Positions 46,001 to 53,995 of a DNA stretch of 64,000 bases are shown in pieces. The stretch is from contig NZ_CP072014.1 in the NCBI RefSeq assembly GCF_017603825.1, positions 62,001 through 126,000 on the forward strand. Reading direction: 5' to 3'. Numbering within the stretch: position 1 is the first letter of the stretch; every line of letters begins with the position of its first letter. Below the pieces are notes generated by a model. It was not told where the DNA came from. It did no database searches and saw only the letters and a program-made list of their open reading frames with translations. The position numbers were made by a program, and so were the translations under genes. The DNA comes from Arthrobacter crystallopoietes (GTDB lineage Bacteria > Actinomycetota > Actinomycetes > Actinomycetales > Micrococcaceae).

Positions 46001-47185
46001 TTACCGGGCCAGGTACTCCTTGTGCTGCCGGTGCGCCTCGGCCACCTGGGCACGGATCCGGTCCACGTCCTTGGCCTTGTTCCGGTACTTCGGCTCCATG
46101 TGTTCGATCTGCCGCTCTTCCTCCCGCAGCGCGTTGTAGATGCGCTCGCGCTCCGCAGGGTCTGCGGTGTAGCTGAGATCCAAGTAGTTGACTGCATGCC
46201 GGCGTGCATTGTTGATCGCGGTCTGGGCCTTGCCGGCCTTGCTCAGCAGCGACGCCACGATGGTCACGACCAGCACACCGATAATGACCGTCAGGGACAG
46301 GCCAGTGGAAATCTCTACGACCGGAACCGGCTGGCCGCCGTTGACGAACGGCAGGTTGTTTTCGTGCAGGGCGTGCAGGATGAGTTTGACCCCGATGAAG
46401 GCGAGGATCGCGGCCAGGCCGTAGGACAGGTAGATCAGCCGGTCCAGCAGGCCGTCGATCAGGAAGTACAGCTGGCGCAGGCCCATCAGCGAGAACGCCG
46501 TGGCGGTGAAGACGATGTACACGTTCTGCGTCAGGCCGAAGATTGCCGGAATCGAGTCCAGCGCAAACAGGATGTCCGTACCGCCGATGGCCACCATGAC
46601 CAGCAGCATCGGGGTCAGGACCTTCTTGCCGTTCTCCATGGTGAACAGCTTGTCGCCGTCGTAATCCTCGGAAGTGTGGAAGAACTTGCGGGCCAGCCGG
46701 ATCATGAAGTTATCGGCTTCGCCGCCGCCGTGGTCGGGCTTGATCAGGTTGCCCGCGGTGATCAGCAGGATCAGGCCGAAGGCGTAGAACACCCAGGCAA
46801 AGGAGTTGATCAGCGCTGCCCCGAGGAAGATGAAGCCGGTGCGGGCAATGAGCGAGAACACGATGCCGAACAGCAGCACCTTCTGCTGGTCCTCGCGCGG
46901 GACGCGGAAGCTGGCGATGATGATCAGGAAGACAAACAGGTTGTCCACCGAGAGCGCCTTCTCCGTGATGTATCCGGCGAAATACTCCGAGCCCATAGCG
47001 GTGCCGCCGTAGACCAGGACGAGAATGCCGAAGATGATGGCGATGCCCACGTAGATGGCGGACCAGATGGCCGCTTCCTTCAGCTGGGGAACGTGTGCTT
47101 TGCGGATGTGGAAGAAGTAGTCAAAAGCCAGCAAGGCCAGGATGACCACTATGGTGATGCCCCAGATCAGGGGAGAAACAGTCAA
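46001..47185 (-). CDS. TerC-family membrane protein (probable manganese exporter)
   Basis: Integral membrane protein of 394 residues with about nine helices. The conserved acidic motifs of TerC/Alx are present: SVDNLFVFLIIIASFRVP (with the Asp-Asn pair) and VAIGGTDILFALDSIPAIFGL. The C-terminal ~60 residues are a charged soluble tail (EERQIEHMEPKYRNKAKDVD). Start is TTG 47185 with CAGGA upstream. A candidate yybP-ykoY manganese riboswitch forms its leader, supporting manganese efflux or Mn loading of exported enzymes as the job. Confidence 0.9.
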   Translation of the reverse strand: MTVSPLIWGITIVVILALLAFDYFFHIRKAHVPQLKEAAIWSAIYVGIAIIFGILVLVYGGTAMGSEYFAGYITEKALSVDNLFVFLIIIASFRVPREDQQKVLLFGIVFSLIARTGFIFLGAALINSFAWVFYAFGLILLITAGNLIKPDHGGGEADNFMIRLARKFFHTSEDYDGDKLFTMENGKKVLTPMLLVMVAIGGTDILFALDSIPAIFGLTQNVYIVFTATAFSLMGLRQLYFLIDGLLDRLIYLSYGLAAILAFIGVKLILHALHENNLPFVNGGQPVPVVEISTGLSLTVIIGVLVVTIVASLLSKAGKAQTAINNARRHAVNYLDLSYTADPAERERIYNALREEERQIEHMEPKYRNKAKDVDRIRAQVAEAHRQHKEYLAR

Positions 47186-47221
47186 GGTATTCCTGCTTTC
47201 GTAAGGTGGGTAGCAGTGAGC

Positions 47222-47325
47222 CGAGTAAGTCTCTCCGCCTCACCTATCGGCTGGCCGCTGCACCCGGCGAGGCATCGGTGCCTGACGTGTTGACGTGTGC
47301 AGCGCTTGGAATACTCCCTTACGCA
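47222..47325 (-). ncRNA. candidate yybP-ykoY manganese riboswitch before terC
   Basis: On the minus strand the leader folds as expected for this class. P1 pairs GTAAG (47322-47318) with CTTAC (47229-47225). Immediately 3' of the first P1 arm is GGAGTA, the conserved L1 sequence; immediately before the second arm is GAGAGAC, similar to the conserved L3 element (GCAAGACC). Between them P2 pairs CGCTGCAC (47304-47297) with GTGCAGCG (47263-47256), 8 bp. It sits 37 bases upstream of a TerC gene, the classic partner. The match is structural and by eye; the L3 element is slightly degenerate. Confidence 0.72.
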
Positions 47326-47528
47326 TTTTTCATTCTAGCGTCGGTTTCTACAGGAGACGAATCCTTGGCCGGCGCCGCTGGGGCGATTCTTGTTGATCCA
47401 CAGGGAAAGTAGTTGGAGCGACGGAAAGTGCTTGGGGCGTCTTAGGACCAGGCGATGGGCTGCGGATTGATCGGCCGAGGGCGCGGTTTTGCGGCGGGTA
47501 CAGGGGCCTGCGAGTCTGTGCTGCGGAG

Positions 47529-47735
47529 TCAGGTGCCGTCGCTATTGGGGCCGCGCTTCTTCTTATCCGCGCTGATTCTACCGGCGCCGACGGCAGCACC
47601 TACAGCAACTCCGACGACGATCCACCACCACTGGCCAGCTATCGTCGACAGCACAACACCGAGCAAAATCCCGAAGATCAGCCCCATAATCAGCGGGTCG
47701 GTTCCGGGTTTGCGGCCTCTGGATCCCTCAGCCAT
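47529..47735 (-). CDS. small hypothetical membrane protein
   Basis: Unrecognised 68-residue protein with two close hydrophobic segments (LIMGLIFGILLGVVLSTIAG and WWWIVVGVAVGAAVGAG) and a basic C-terminus (ADKKKRGPNSDGT). Resembles many small actinobacterial two-helix proteins. It lies downstream of the glycosyltransferase operon in the same direction, 170 bases after its last gene. Around it (47326-47528 and 47736-47904) I see no other gene. Confidence 0.55.
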   Translation of the reverse strand: MAEGSRGRKPGTDPLIMGLIFGILLGVVLSTIAGQWWWIVVGVAVGAAVGAGRISADKKKRGPNSDGT

Positions 47736-47904
47736 TGTCCCAAGGTATCAGTGCCGCAGATTGCTGTCAGCAGATCCGGCCTTGCGGGCGGGAGCGCAGA
47801 ACTGGCCGGCCGAATCCAGGCAGCAGGGCGCCGGAACCCTGATCGCCAACTATGCGCAGGGCAGCGGTTGGCAGGAGCAAACCCGGTAGCAAGCTGGACT
47901 AAAG

Positions 47905-48765
47905 CTACTCGTCGAGGATGACTTCGGATGCTTCGGTGGACCGGTCTGTCACGGTTGTCGGCGCTTCCAAATGCACCGCGCCGGAGGGCAGGATCCCCGC
48001 TCCGCCGTAGCGCTCCATGATGCGCAACTGTGCAACCACGTCCTCACCGGCATGGGCGGCCGGCAGATCCTTCCAGAACTCGAAGCCGCCGCACTCAACC
48101 AGCTTGGCGCGGTCGTAAAGCACGCAACCGCCTACCCAGGCCACCTTGTACAACCGCCACTCGCCGTCGGGAATCTCCAAGGACCGGGCGATATGCGTCA
48201 GGTTCGCCGCATTGTGCAATGTCCAGCGGGCGAACCGTTCATCCGTCCGGCGCACCCGCTCCGGCTGAATGGGTCCCTCCCATAGTTCAAAGGGCTCCTG
48301 CTCCTGAGGCCGCTCATCGTCGAGGTAGGACAGCCCCTGGACGGCGGCGCCGATGAACCCGCAGCCCGTCTCCCGGATGGCGGCGAACATCCGCGCCAGC
48401 ATTCCCGGCTCCAGCCAGATGTCATTGTCCAGGAACAAAACCAGCGGGGCGTTGGCGAGGCCAAGCAGGAAATCGCGCTGCTCCGCCATGCCCTGCCGGG
48501 GCAGATGCCGCTCCAGCCGGACCTTGCGGCCCTGGGCCCGGAGCACCCGGACCATGGCGGCGACCGCCGGGTGGTCCGAAGGTGGATCGCCGTTGGTCTG
48601 GTCGCTGATGGTCACCGAGAACGCGGGCCCGTCCTGGGCGGCAAGTCCGGACAGTGTCACGGCCAGTTCCGCCTCGCGCCCGTAGGTAGGGATCAGTACG
48701 TCGACCTCGGCCGGCGGCTCCTCGGGCACCGGGAGCGCCCACTGCCCCGAGTGCCTGCGCGTCAT
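47905..48765 (-). CDS. glycosyltransferase family 2
   Basis: Cytosolic or membrane-associated GT-A glycosyltransferase of 286 residues. EVDVLIPTYGREAELAVTLSGLA opens the nucleotide-sugar-binding fold; ANAPLVLFLDNDIWLEPGMLARMF carries the metal-binding DND motif (family usually DxD). No membrane helix is evident. Last gene of the operon aldehyde dehydrogenase-hldE-GT2; its ATG overlaps the hldE stop (ATGA). Probably adds a sugar to the glycan built by this locus. Confidence 0.87.
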   Translation of the reverse strand: MTRRHSGQWALPVPEEPPAEVDVLIPTYGREAELAVTLSGLAAQDGPAFSVTISDQTNGDPPSDHPAVAAMVRVLRAQGRKVRLERHLPRQGMAEQRDFLLGLANAPLVLFLDNDIWLEPGMLARMFAAIRETGCGFIGAAVQGLSYLDDERPQEQEPFELWEGPIQPERVRRTDERFARWTLHNAANLTHIARSLEIPDGEWRLYKVAWVGGCVLYDRAKLVECGGFEFWKDLPAAHAGEDVVAQLRIMERYGGAGILPSGAVHLEAPTTVTDRSTEASEVILDE

Positions 48766-50378
48766 GCCCGTTCCGCTTCTTCGGCTACGGGTCCGGCCGC
48801 GGCTGTGCCAGTAGCGGCGCCTGTTGCCGCGCCGCCTGCCGTGGCCGCATCGCTTGCCGGGACAGCTCCTGCACCCGAAGCAGGTTCGACCGTGCCGGTG
48901 CCGGTGCCGGTGCCGCGGATGCGGCGCACTACCGCCGTCGTCGAATGTTCGGAGACGTAGTCCAGGATGCTCACCTGTCCCCCGTACGCTTCCACGCTGG
49001 CCGTTTCCTCGAGCATCTGCGGCGAATAGTCCCCGCCCTTGGCATAGATGTCCGGTTTGACGGCCTCGATCAGCGGGATGGGGGTGTCTGTGTCGAACAC
49101 GGTCACATAGTCCACGCAGCTCAGCGCGGCGATGATGCCGGCGCGGTCCCCCACCGGATTGATCGGCCGGTCCGGGCCCTTGAGCCGGCGGGCGGATTCA
49201 TCGCTGTTCAGCGCGACCACGAGCACGTCGCCCAACTGTTTGGCCTGGTTCAGGTAGCGCGTGTGCCCGCGGTGCAGTACGTCGAAACAGCCGTTGGTCA
49301 GCACGATCCGCCGTCCGGCAGCCCGTTCGTCGCCGAGCCGCCGGGCAAGCTCCGCCGCATCCAGCGCGGTGTCGCTGAAGCTGCCCAGGTGTCCGGCCAG
49401 GTCCGCCGTGCTGCAGACCGACGTGCCCGGACGGTGGACGACGACGTCGGCAGCGGCCTGCGCAAGATCCAGGCAGGTGGTCAGCTGCAGCCCGGCAGCC
49501 CGCGCGAGCGTCAGGCAAGCGACGAAAGTGTCCCCCGCACCGGAAGCCTGCTTCTCGGTAACCGGACGGGCCCACGTGCGGTGCGTGCCGCCGTCGTTGT
49601 TGAGCAAAATCGTGCCGTCCCGGTCCAGGGTAACGACGGCGGAGCGGGCGCCTGCCGCTTCCAGCAGCTGCGCGCCGCTCGCGGCGACCAGTCCCGCCCG
49701 GTCCGAGTCCGGTGCGAAGGCGATGCCCAGGAGCCCGGCGGCCTCGCCCGCGTTGGGCGTGACCAGGTCCGGTTGAACCTGCGCCCAGGGCCGCGGATCG
49801 TGCGCGTCCACCACCGTCAGCCGGTCGCCGCGGTGAGCCGCCAGGGTTTCACGCACGGCGCCGCCAAGGGCGCCGGAGCCGTAGTCGCAGACCACCACGG
49901 CGGCGCTTGCCAGCAGCGCCTGCGGCACCGCGGCGGCCAACTGCTCCACCGCGTCCGCCGGCATCCGCGGGGTCTGTTCGTCCATCCGCAGCATGATCTG
50001 GTCCCCGCCGATCACGCGGTACTTGGTGGTCGTGACGACCTCTGGATGTTCGATGAGACCGGAGACGTCCACGCCGGCACCGGCCAGCAGTTCCCGCAGG
50101 CGGCGTCCGGCCTCGTCACTGCCCGTCAGCCCGAGGATCCGCACCCGCGCGCCGAGCGCGGCAAGGTTCATGGCGGTGTTGGCGGCGCCGCCGGGGGCAT
50201 AATCGCGCCGGGCCATGTCCACCACGGGGGCCGGGGCCTCGCGGCAGAAGCGCTCGATCCGTCCGGTGAACCAGCCGTCCAGCATCACGTCGCCGAGTAC
50301 AGCGATCTGCGGGGCGGCTTCGGCGAGGCGCTGCGGCAGCCAGTCAGCGAGTCCGGAAATGCCTTCCAGCGAGCTCAT
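48762..50378 (-). CDS. hldE: bifunctional heptose 7-phosphate kinase / heptose 1-phosphate adenylyltransferase, HldE-like (copy 1)
   Basis: Two-domain enzyme (538 residues) of ADP-heptose synthesis. PfkB kinase domain at 1-330: IAVLGDVMLDGWFTGRIERF, PGGAANTAMNLAALG, and the catalytic GAGD at 280-283. Nucleotidyltransferase domain from about 355: GCFDVLHRGH at 363-372 and YAKGGDYSPQMLEE. The last ~50 residues are a low-complexity Ala/Gly/Thr tail with GT repeats, absent from the second copy. I start at ATG 50378 (MSSLEGISGLADWLPQRL), which overlaps the aldehyde dehydrogenase stop; a longer frame upstream is antisense-free noise. Presence in a Gram-positive is notable. Confidence 0.92.
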   Translation of the reverse strand: MSSLEGISGLADWLPQRLAEAAPQIAVLGDVMLDGWFTGRIERFCREAPAPVVDMARRDYAPGGAANTAMNLAALGARVRILGLTGSDEAGRRLRELLAGAGVDVSGLIEHPEVVTTTKYRVIGGDQIMLRMDEQTPRMPADAVEQLAAAVPQALLASAAVVVCDYGSGALGGAVRETLAAHRGDRLTVVDAHDPRPWAQVQPDLVTPNAGEAAGLLGIAFAPDSDRAGLVAASGAQLLEAAGARSAVVTLDRDGTILLNNDGGTHRTWARPVTEKQASGAGDTFVACLTLARAAGLQLTTCLDLAQAAADVVVHRPGTSVCSTADLAGHLGSFSDTALDAAELARRLGDERAAGRRIVLTNGCFDVLHRGHTRYLNQAKQLGDVLVVALNSDESARRLKGPDRPINPVGDRAGIIAALSCVDYVTVFDTDTPIPLIEAVKPDIYAKGGDYSPQMLEETASVEAYGGQVSILDYVSEHSTTAVVRRIRGTGTGTGTVEPASGAGAVPASDAATAGGAATGAATGTAAAGPVAEEAERA

Positions 50379-51790
50379 AGCCTCACCCCGCCCGGCAGGC
50401 CGACGTGGACCACCTTGACCTGGGTGAATTCGTCCAGCAGTTCGGGACCGTAGCCGAAACCGTGGCCACTGTCCTTGCGCGGCTGGGCCGAACCGCCCGG
50501 CGCGCCGCCGAAGACGGCATTGATCTTGACCGTCCCGACCGGCAGCGCTGCCACCGACTGCTGGGCATGGACCATGTCGGCTGTCAACACGGTGGCGGCC
50601 AAGCCGTACCGTCCGGCGGCCGCGAGCTGCAGTCCCTCGTCGAAGCTGTCCACCACGGACACCGGCGCCACCGGCCCGAAGGTCTCCTCGGTCATGATGG
50701 TCATGTCCTCGGTGCAGCCGAGCAGCACGGTGGCCGGATAGTGCGCGCCCGGCCCCTCGGGCAGCTCGCCGCCTTCCGTGGCCTTCGCGCCGGCGGCCAG
50801 TGCCTGGGCAACCTGGGCATGGACTTCGTCGCGCAACCTGGTATCGACCAGCGGGGCGAACTGCTGGCCGGCATTGCGCTTGCGCGCCTCCTCTGCAAGG
50901 GCGGCGCAGAAGGCGCCGGCGATGTCGCGGTGCACGTAGATCCTTTCCACCGAGGTGCAGATCTGGCCGCTGTTGGCGAAAGCCCCGATGGCAGCCTGTT
51001 CCGCCGCCCATCCCGGGTCCACCCCGGCGTCCACCAGCAGCGGGTCGTTGCCGCCGTTTTCGCGGATCACGTGCGCGCCGGTCAGCGCTGCTGCCTGGGC
51101 GATTCGTGCGCCGGTGGCGCTGGAACCAACGTGGGCGAAAACGTCGACGCCAGGATGGCTGGTCAGCGCCGAGCCCACCTGGGGTCCGCCGTTGAGCGTG
51201 ATCAGGACGTCCGGCGGCAGCACGGCCGCCAGCACCTCCCCGAGGAGGGCGCCAAGGTGCGGGCAGCGTTCGCTCGGTTTGTGCACCACGGTGTTGCCGG
51301 TGACCAGGGCGGCGCCTAGCAGGCCCGCGGCGACGGCGACCGGATCGTTCCACGGGGTCAGCAGGACCGCGACGCCGCGCGGCTCGGCCACAGTGTAGTC
51401 TGCGGCCATTCTCGAGCCGCGCAGGCTCAGCCCGCGGTGTACTGGTGCCAGCTCCGCGTACTGCCGCAGCGTTGCCGCCCCGGCTTTGACGCCTTCCAGG
51501 GCCTCGGCCTCCGGCCGGCCGGTTTCGCGCGCGTTCAGCTGCGCCAGCCGTTCGGCGTTGTCGTTCAGCGCAGCGGCCGCCGCGTGCAGCAGTTCGCCGC
51601 GGGCTGCCGGGTCCATGGCGGCCCAGTCTGGCTGTGCGGCGCGGGCTGCGGCAACCGCCTGGTCCACTTCCTCCGGGCGGGCCTCCGGCACGTTGCCCAC
51701 CAGGCTGCCGTCGCGCGGATCGTGAATGGTGATGGCGGCGTCGGCTGACGCGTTTTCCTGCCGCAGGAATGTCTCGGAACCGGTTGTCAT
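50375..51790 (-). CDS. aldehyde dehydrogenase family protein
   Basis: NAD(P)-dependent aldehyde dehydrogenase of 471 residues. Start MTTGSETFLRQENASADA at 51790 follows AAGGAG. Asn148 in LLTPWNDP, general base Glu244 in RENGGNDP and nucleophile Cys278 in FANSGQICTS are in place. First gene of the operon with hldE and GT2, overlapped 4 bases with hldE, so it probably modifies a sugar or lipid intermediate of the locus, though a scavenging role cannot be excluded. Divergent from a GT9 gene. Confidence 0.88.
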   Translation of the reverse strand: MTTGSETFLRQENASADAAITIHDPRDGSLVGNVPEARPEEVDQAVAAARAAQPDWAAMDPAARGELLHAAAAALNDNAERLAQLNARETGRPEAEALEGVKAGAATLRQYAELAPVHRGLSLRGSRMAADYTVAEPRGVAVLLTPWNDPVAVAAGLLGAALVTGNTVVHKPSERCPHLGALLGEVLAAVLPPDVLITLNGGPQVGSALTSHPGVDVFAHVGSSATGARIAQAAALTGAHVIRENGGNDPLLVDAGVDPGWAAEQAAIGAFANSGQICTSVERIYVHRDIAGAFCAALAEEARKRNAGQQFAPLVDTRLRDEVHAQVAQALAAGAKATEGGELPEGPGAHYPATVLLGCTEDMTIMTEETFGPVAPVSVVDSFDEGLQLAAAGRYGLAATVLTADMVHAQQSVAALPVGTVKINAVFGGAPGGSAQPRKDSGHGFGYGPELLDEFTQVKVVHVGLPGGVRL

Positions 51791-51992
51791 ATCGCTCCTT
51801 TTCCAGGTTGGCCCGGCCGCACCCAAAGTGCCGGCCGAACAAAGCGTTCTGCTGACTCCGTACCCCGTTACCTGCCTATTCAGACACTGAGGAGCCAACC
51901 TCTTTGAAGCACTGGTCAGCGGCGCGGAAGCACTTTAGGGTGAAGCTCAGAACAGACACTGCCGATGACCGCCGGCGAAGATGGAGGTACAC

Positions 51993-53192
51993 ATGGAACA
52001 GGAAATCGACGTCGACCAGGTGTCCACCGGCGGAGCGGACTTCGGCGGCGAGCGGCTCGATGCAACGGCAGGGCAGGGCCTCATCGGCCCGCTGCTGGGA
52101 CGGTTCGACGGCGTAAAGAAGATCGCGGTGCTGCGCGGCGGCGGACTCGGCGACCTGATGTTTGCCGTGCCGGCCATGCAGTCGCTGGCCGCCGCCTATC
52201 CGGAGGCGACCATCACCCTGCTCGGGGCACCGCTGCACGCCGCGCTGCTGGGCGGCCGGCCGGGTCCGGTGGACCGGGTCGAGGCGCTGCCCTTCGCGGA
52301 GGGCGTGCGGCCGGGGCCCGAGGATCCGGCGGCCGTGGAAGAGTTCCTGGCCCGGATGCGCGAGGAGCGCTTCGACCTGGCCGTCCAGCTGCACGGCGGC
52401 GGGCGCTTTTCCAACCCGTTCCTGCTCCAGCTGGAAGCTCGGCACACCGTGGGCACCCGGACCGAGGATGCCGCGGCGCTGGAACGGACCATCCCATACC
52501 TCTATTACCAGCACGAAGTGCTCCGCGCCCTCGAAGTGGTCGGCCTCGCCGGCGCCGCGCCGGTGGCCCTGCAGCCCCAGCTGACGGTGCTGCCCGAGGA
52601 AGAGACGGCAGCGGCCGGCCTGCTCGACGCTGGCCGGCCCTCGCTGGTGACCATCCACCCCGGCGCCTCGGACCAGCGGAGGCAATGGCCGCCGTCGTAC
52701 TTTGCGCAGGTCGCCGCGTGGGCAGCACAGGATGGCTGCCAGGTCCTCCTGGTCGGGGGCTCGGAGGATGTGGATCTGGCGGACAACGTAGTCGCCCAGG
52801 CGCAGGAATTAATGCACGACGCCGGGAGCATCCGTTCCGTGGCGGGGCGGTTGGGGCTCGGGGAACTGGCCGCGTTACTGCGTGCCAGCGACGTCATGCT
52901 CGGAAATGACAGCGGACCGCGGCATCTGGCCCAGGCCGTGGGCACGCCCACCGTCGGGATCTACTGGGCCGGGAACTTGATCATGGCCGGCGCGCTGGGA
53001 CGGACCGTGCACCGGGTCCACATGTCCTGGATGACGCACTGCCCGGTCTGCGGATCCGATGTAACGCAGGTCGGCTGGACCGCCGAGCGCTGCGAACACG
53101 AGTTTCCGCTGACCGAGCAGATACGCCCCGAAGACGTCTACTCAGACGTCCGCCAGCTTAGGGCCACGAGTCTTCTTCTTCGTGGCAAATAA
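51993..53192 (+). CDS. glycosyltransferase family 9 (heptosyltransferase-like) with C-terminal Cys/His cluster
   Basis: GT-B transferase of 399 residues, expected to use ADP-heptose. The start at 51993 has GGAGG 5 bases before. KKIAVLRGGGLGDLMFAVPAMQSLAAAYP is the classic GT9 opening, VTIHPGASDQRRQWPPSYFAQV and DVMLGNDSGPRHLAQAVGTPTVGIYW the nucleotide-sugar half. Unusually, the C-terminus holds H349-C350-x2-C353 and C367-x-H369, a possible metal knuckle. The gene is divergent from the aldehyde dehydrogenase operon and its 3' end overlaps the convergent SDR gene by 35 bases. Confidence 0.87.
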   Translation: MEQEIDVDQVSTGGADFGGERLDATAGQGLIGPLLGRFDGVKKIAVLRGGGLGDLMFAVPAMQSLAAAYPEATITLLGAPLHAALLGGRPGPVDRVEALPFAEGVRPGPEDPAAVEEFLARMREERFDLAVQLHGGGRFSNPFLLQLEARHTVGTRTEDAAALERTIPYLYYQHEVLRALEVVGLAGAAPVALQPQLTVLPEEETAAAGLLDAGRPSLVTIHPGASDQRRQWPPSYFAQVAAWAAQDGCQVLLVGGSEDVDLADNVVAQAQELMHDAGSIRSVAGRLGLGELAALLRASDVMLGNDSGPRHLAQAVGTPTVGIYWAGNLIMAGALGRTVHRVHMSWMTHCPVCGSDVTQVGWTAERCEHEFPLTEQIRPEDVYSDVRQLRATSLLLRGK

Positions 53193-53883
53193 CCATCTCG
53201 CGCACCTCGCAGCCCTTCGGCTGTGAGAGTGCGAAGAGGATGGCCTCGGCCACCCGCTCGGGATCGTTGAGCCGGGAGTCGTCCTGCGGCTTGTACTGCT
53301 CCGTCCTGTCATCGAAGAACCGGGTCTTCATGCCGGCCGGGATCATCGTGGTGACGCCGATCTGCCCGCGGGTCTCCGCCGCGAGCGCGCGGCTGAAGCC
53401 GACGACGCCGAACTTCGAGGCGCAGTAGGCGGTCGCATCGGATACTGCCTTGATGCCCAGCGACGAAGCCACTGTGATGACCCGCCCATGCGAAGCCATC
53501 AGGTGCGGCAGTGCGGCACGGACCACTGCGACGGTGCCCATCAGGTTCACGCCGATCACCTTGTCCCATTCGTCCGCCGGGACGTCTTCCAGCCGGCCGC
53601 AGCGGTCGATGCCTGCCGCGGTCACCACCGCGTCCAGCCCGTCCAGCGTTTCCGCCGCCTGCTGCACCGCCGCGGTGACGGCCTTACGGTCGGAGACATC
53701 GACTTCCAGGCACTTCACGCCGGAGACACGGCTGACGTCACGGTCCAGCACCACGGGGGTGCCGCCGGCTTCACGGACCGCTTCGACAACAGCGGCACCG
53801 AGACCGGAGCCACCGCCGGTGACCAGGACTCGGCCGGGATTGGCGGGATTGGCGGGATTCGTGATGGATCCTGCTGATTTCAT
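53158..53883 (-). CDS. SDR-family oxidoreductase
   Basis: Classical short-chain dehydrogenase (241 residues), NAD(P)-binding VTGGGSGLGAAV, NMG-type core with AAGID, Ser in TVASSLGIK and YCASK active site. A leader of PANPANPG repeats comes from a small DNA tandem repeat. AGGAGG precedes ATG 53883. Last gene of the gmhB...hldE2 operon, 112 bases after hldE2. It is too short to be the HldD-type extended epimerase, so it does not complete the L,D-heptose branch; it may reduce a sugar ketone or be unrelated. Confidence 0.85.
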   Translation of the reverse strand: MKSAGSITNPANPANPGRVLVTGGGSGLGAAVVEAVREAGGTPVVLDRDVSRVSGVKCLEVDVSDRKAVTAAVQQAAETLDGLDAVVTAAGIDRCGRLEDVPADEWDKVIGVNLMGTVAVVRAALPHLMASHGRVITVASSLGIKAVSDATAYCASKFGVVGFSRALAAETRGQIGVTTMIPAGMKTRFFDDRTEQYKPQDDSRLNDPERVAEAILFALSQPKGCEVREMVICHEEEDSWP

Positions 53884-53995
53884 CTGTTCCTCCTAATGGA
53901 CGTGGATGGTTTCGGGGACGGCGCGAACCCGGACCGGCCGTCAGCCGGCCCGCGCCGCGAATGGTTGAGGGCCAGGATTTCGCGGGCGGCCGCGC

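Noticed and set aside
48880-48920. Short GT-repeat stretch (GTGCCGGTGCCG-like)
   Set aside because: It encodes the low-complexity tail of HldE copy 1; too short and irregular to be a functional DNA repeat or CRISPR.
48762-51842. Single 1026-codon frame extending upstream of hldE
   Set aside because: The upstream half is an Arg/Gly-rich shadow of the aldehyde dehydrogenase gene; hldE has its own ATG at 50378 overlapping that gene's stop.
53845-53865. Small tandem repeat (ATTGGCGGG units)
   Set aside because: A 9-base repeat that only adds Asn-Pro-Ala units to the SDR N-terminus; no sign of phase variation because units keep the frame.
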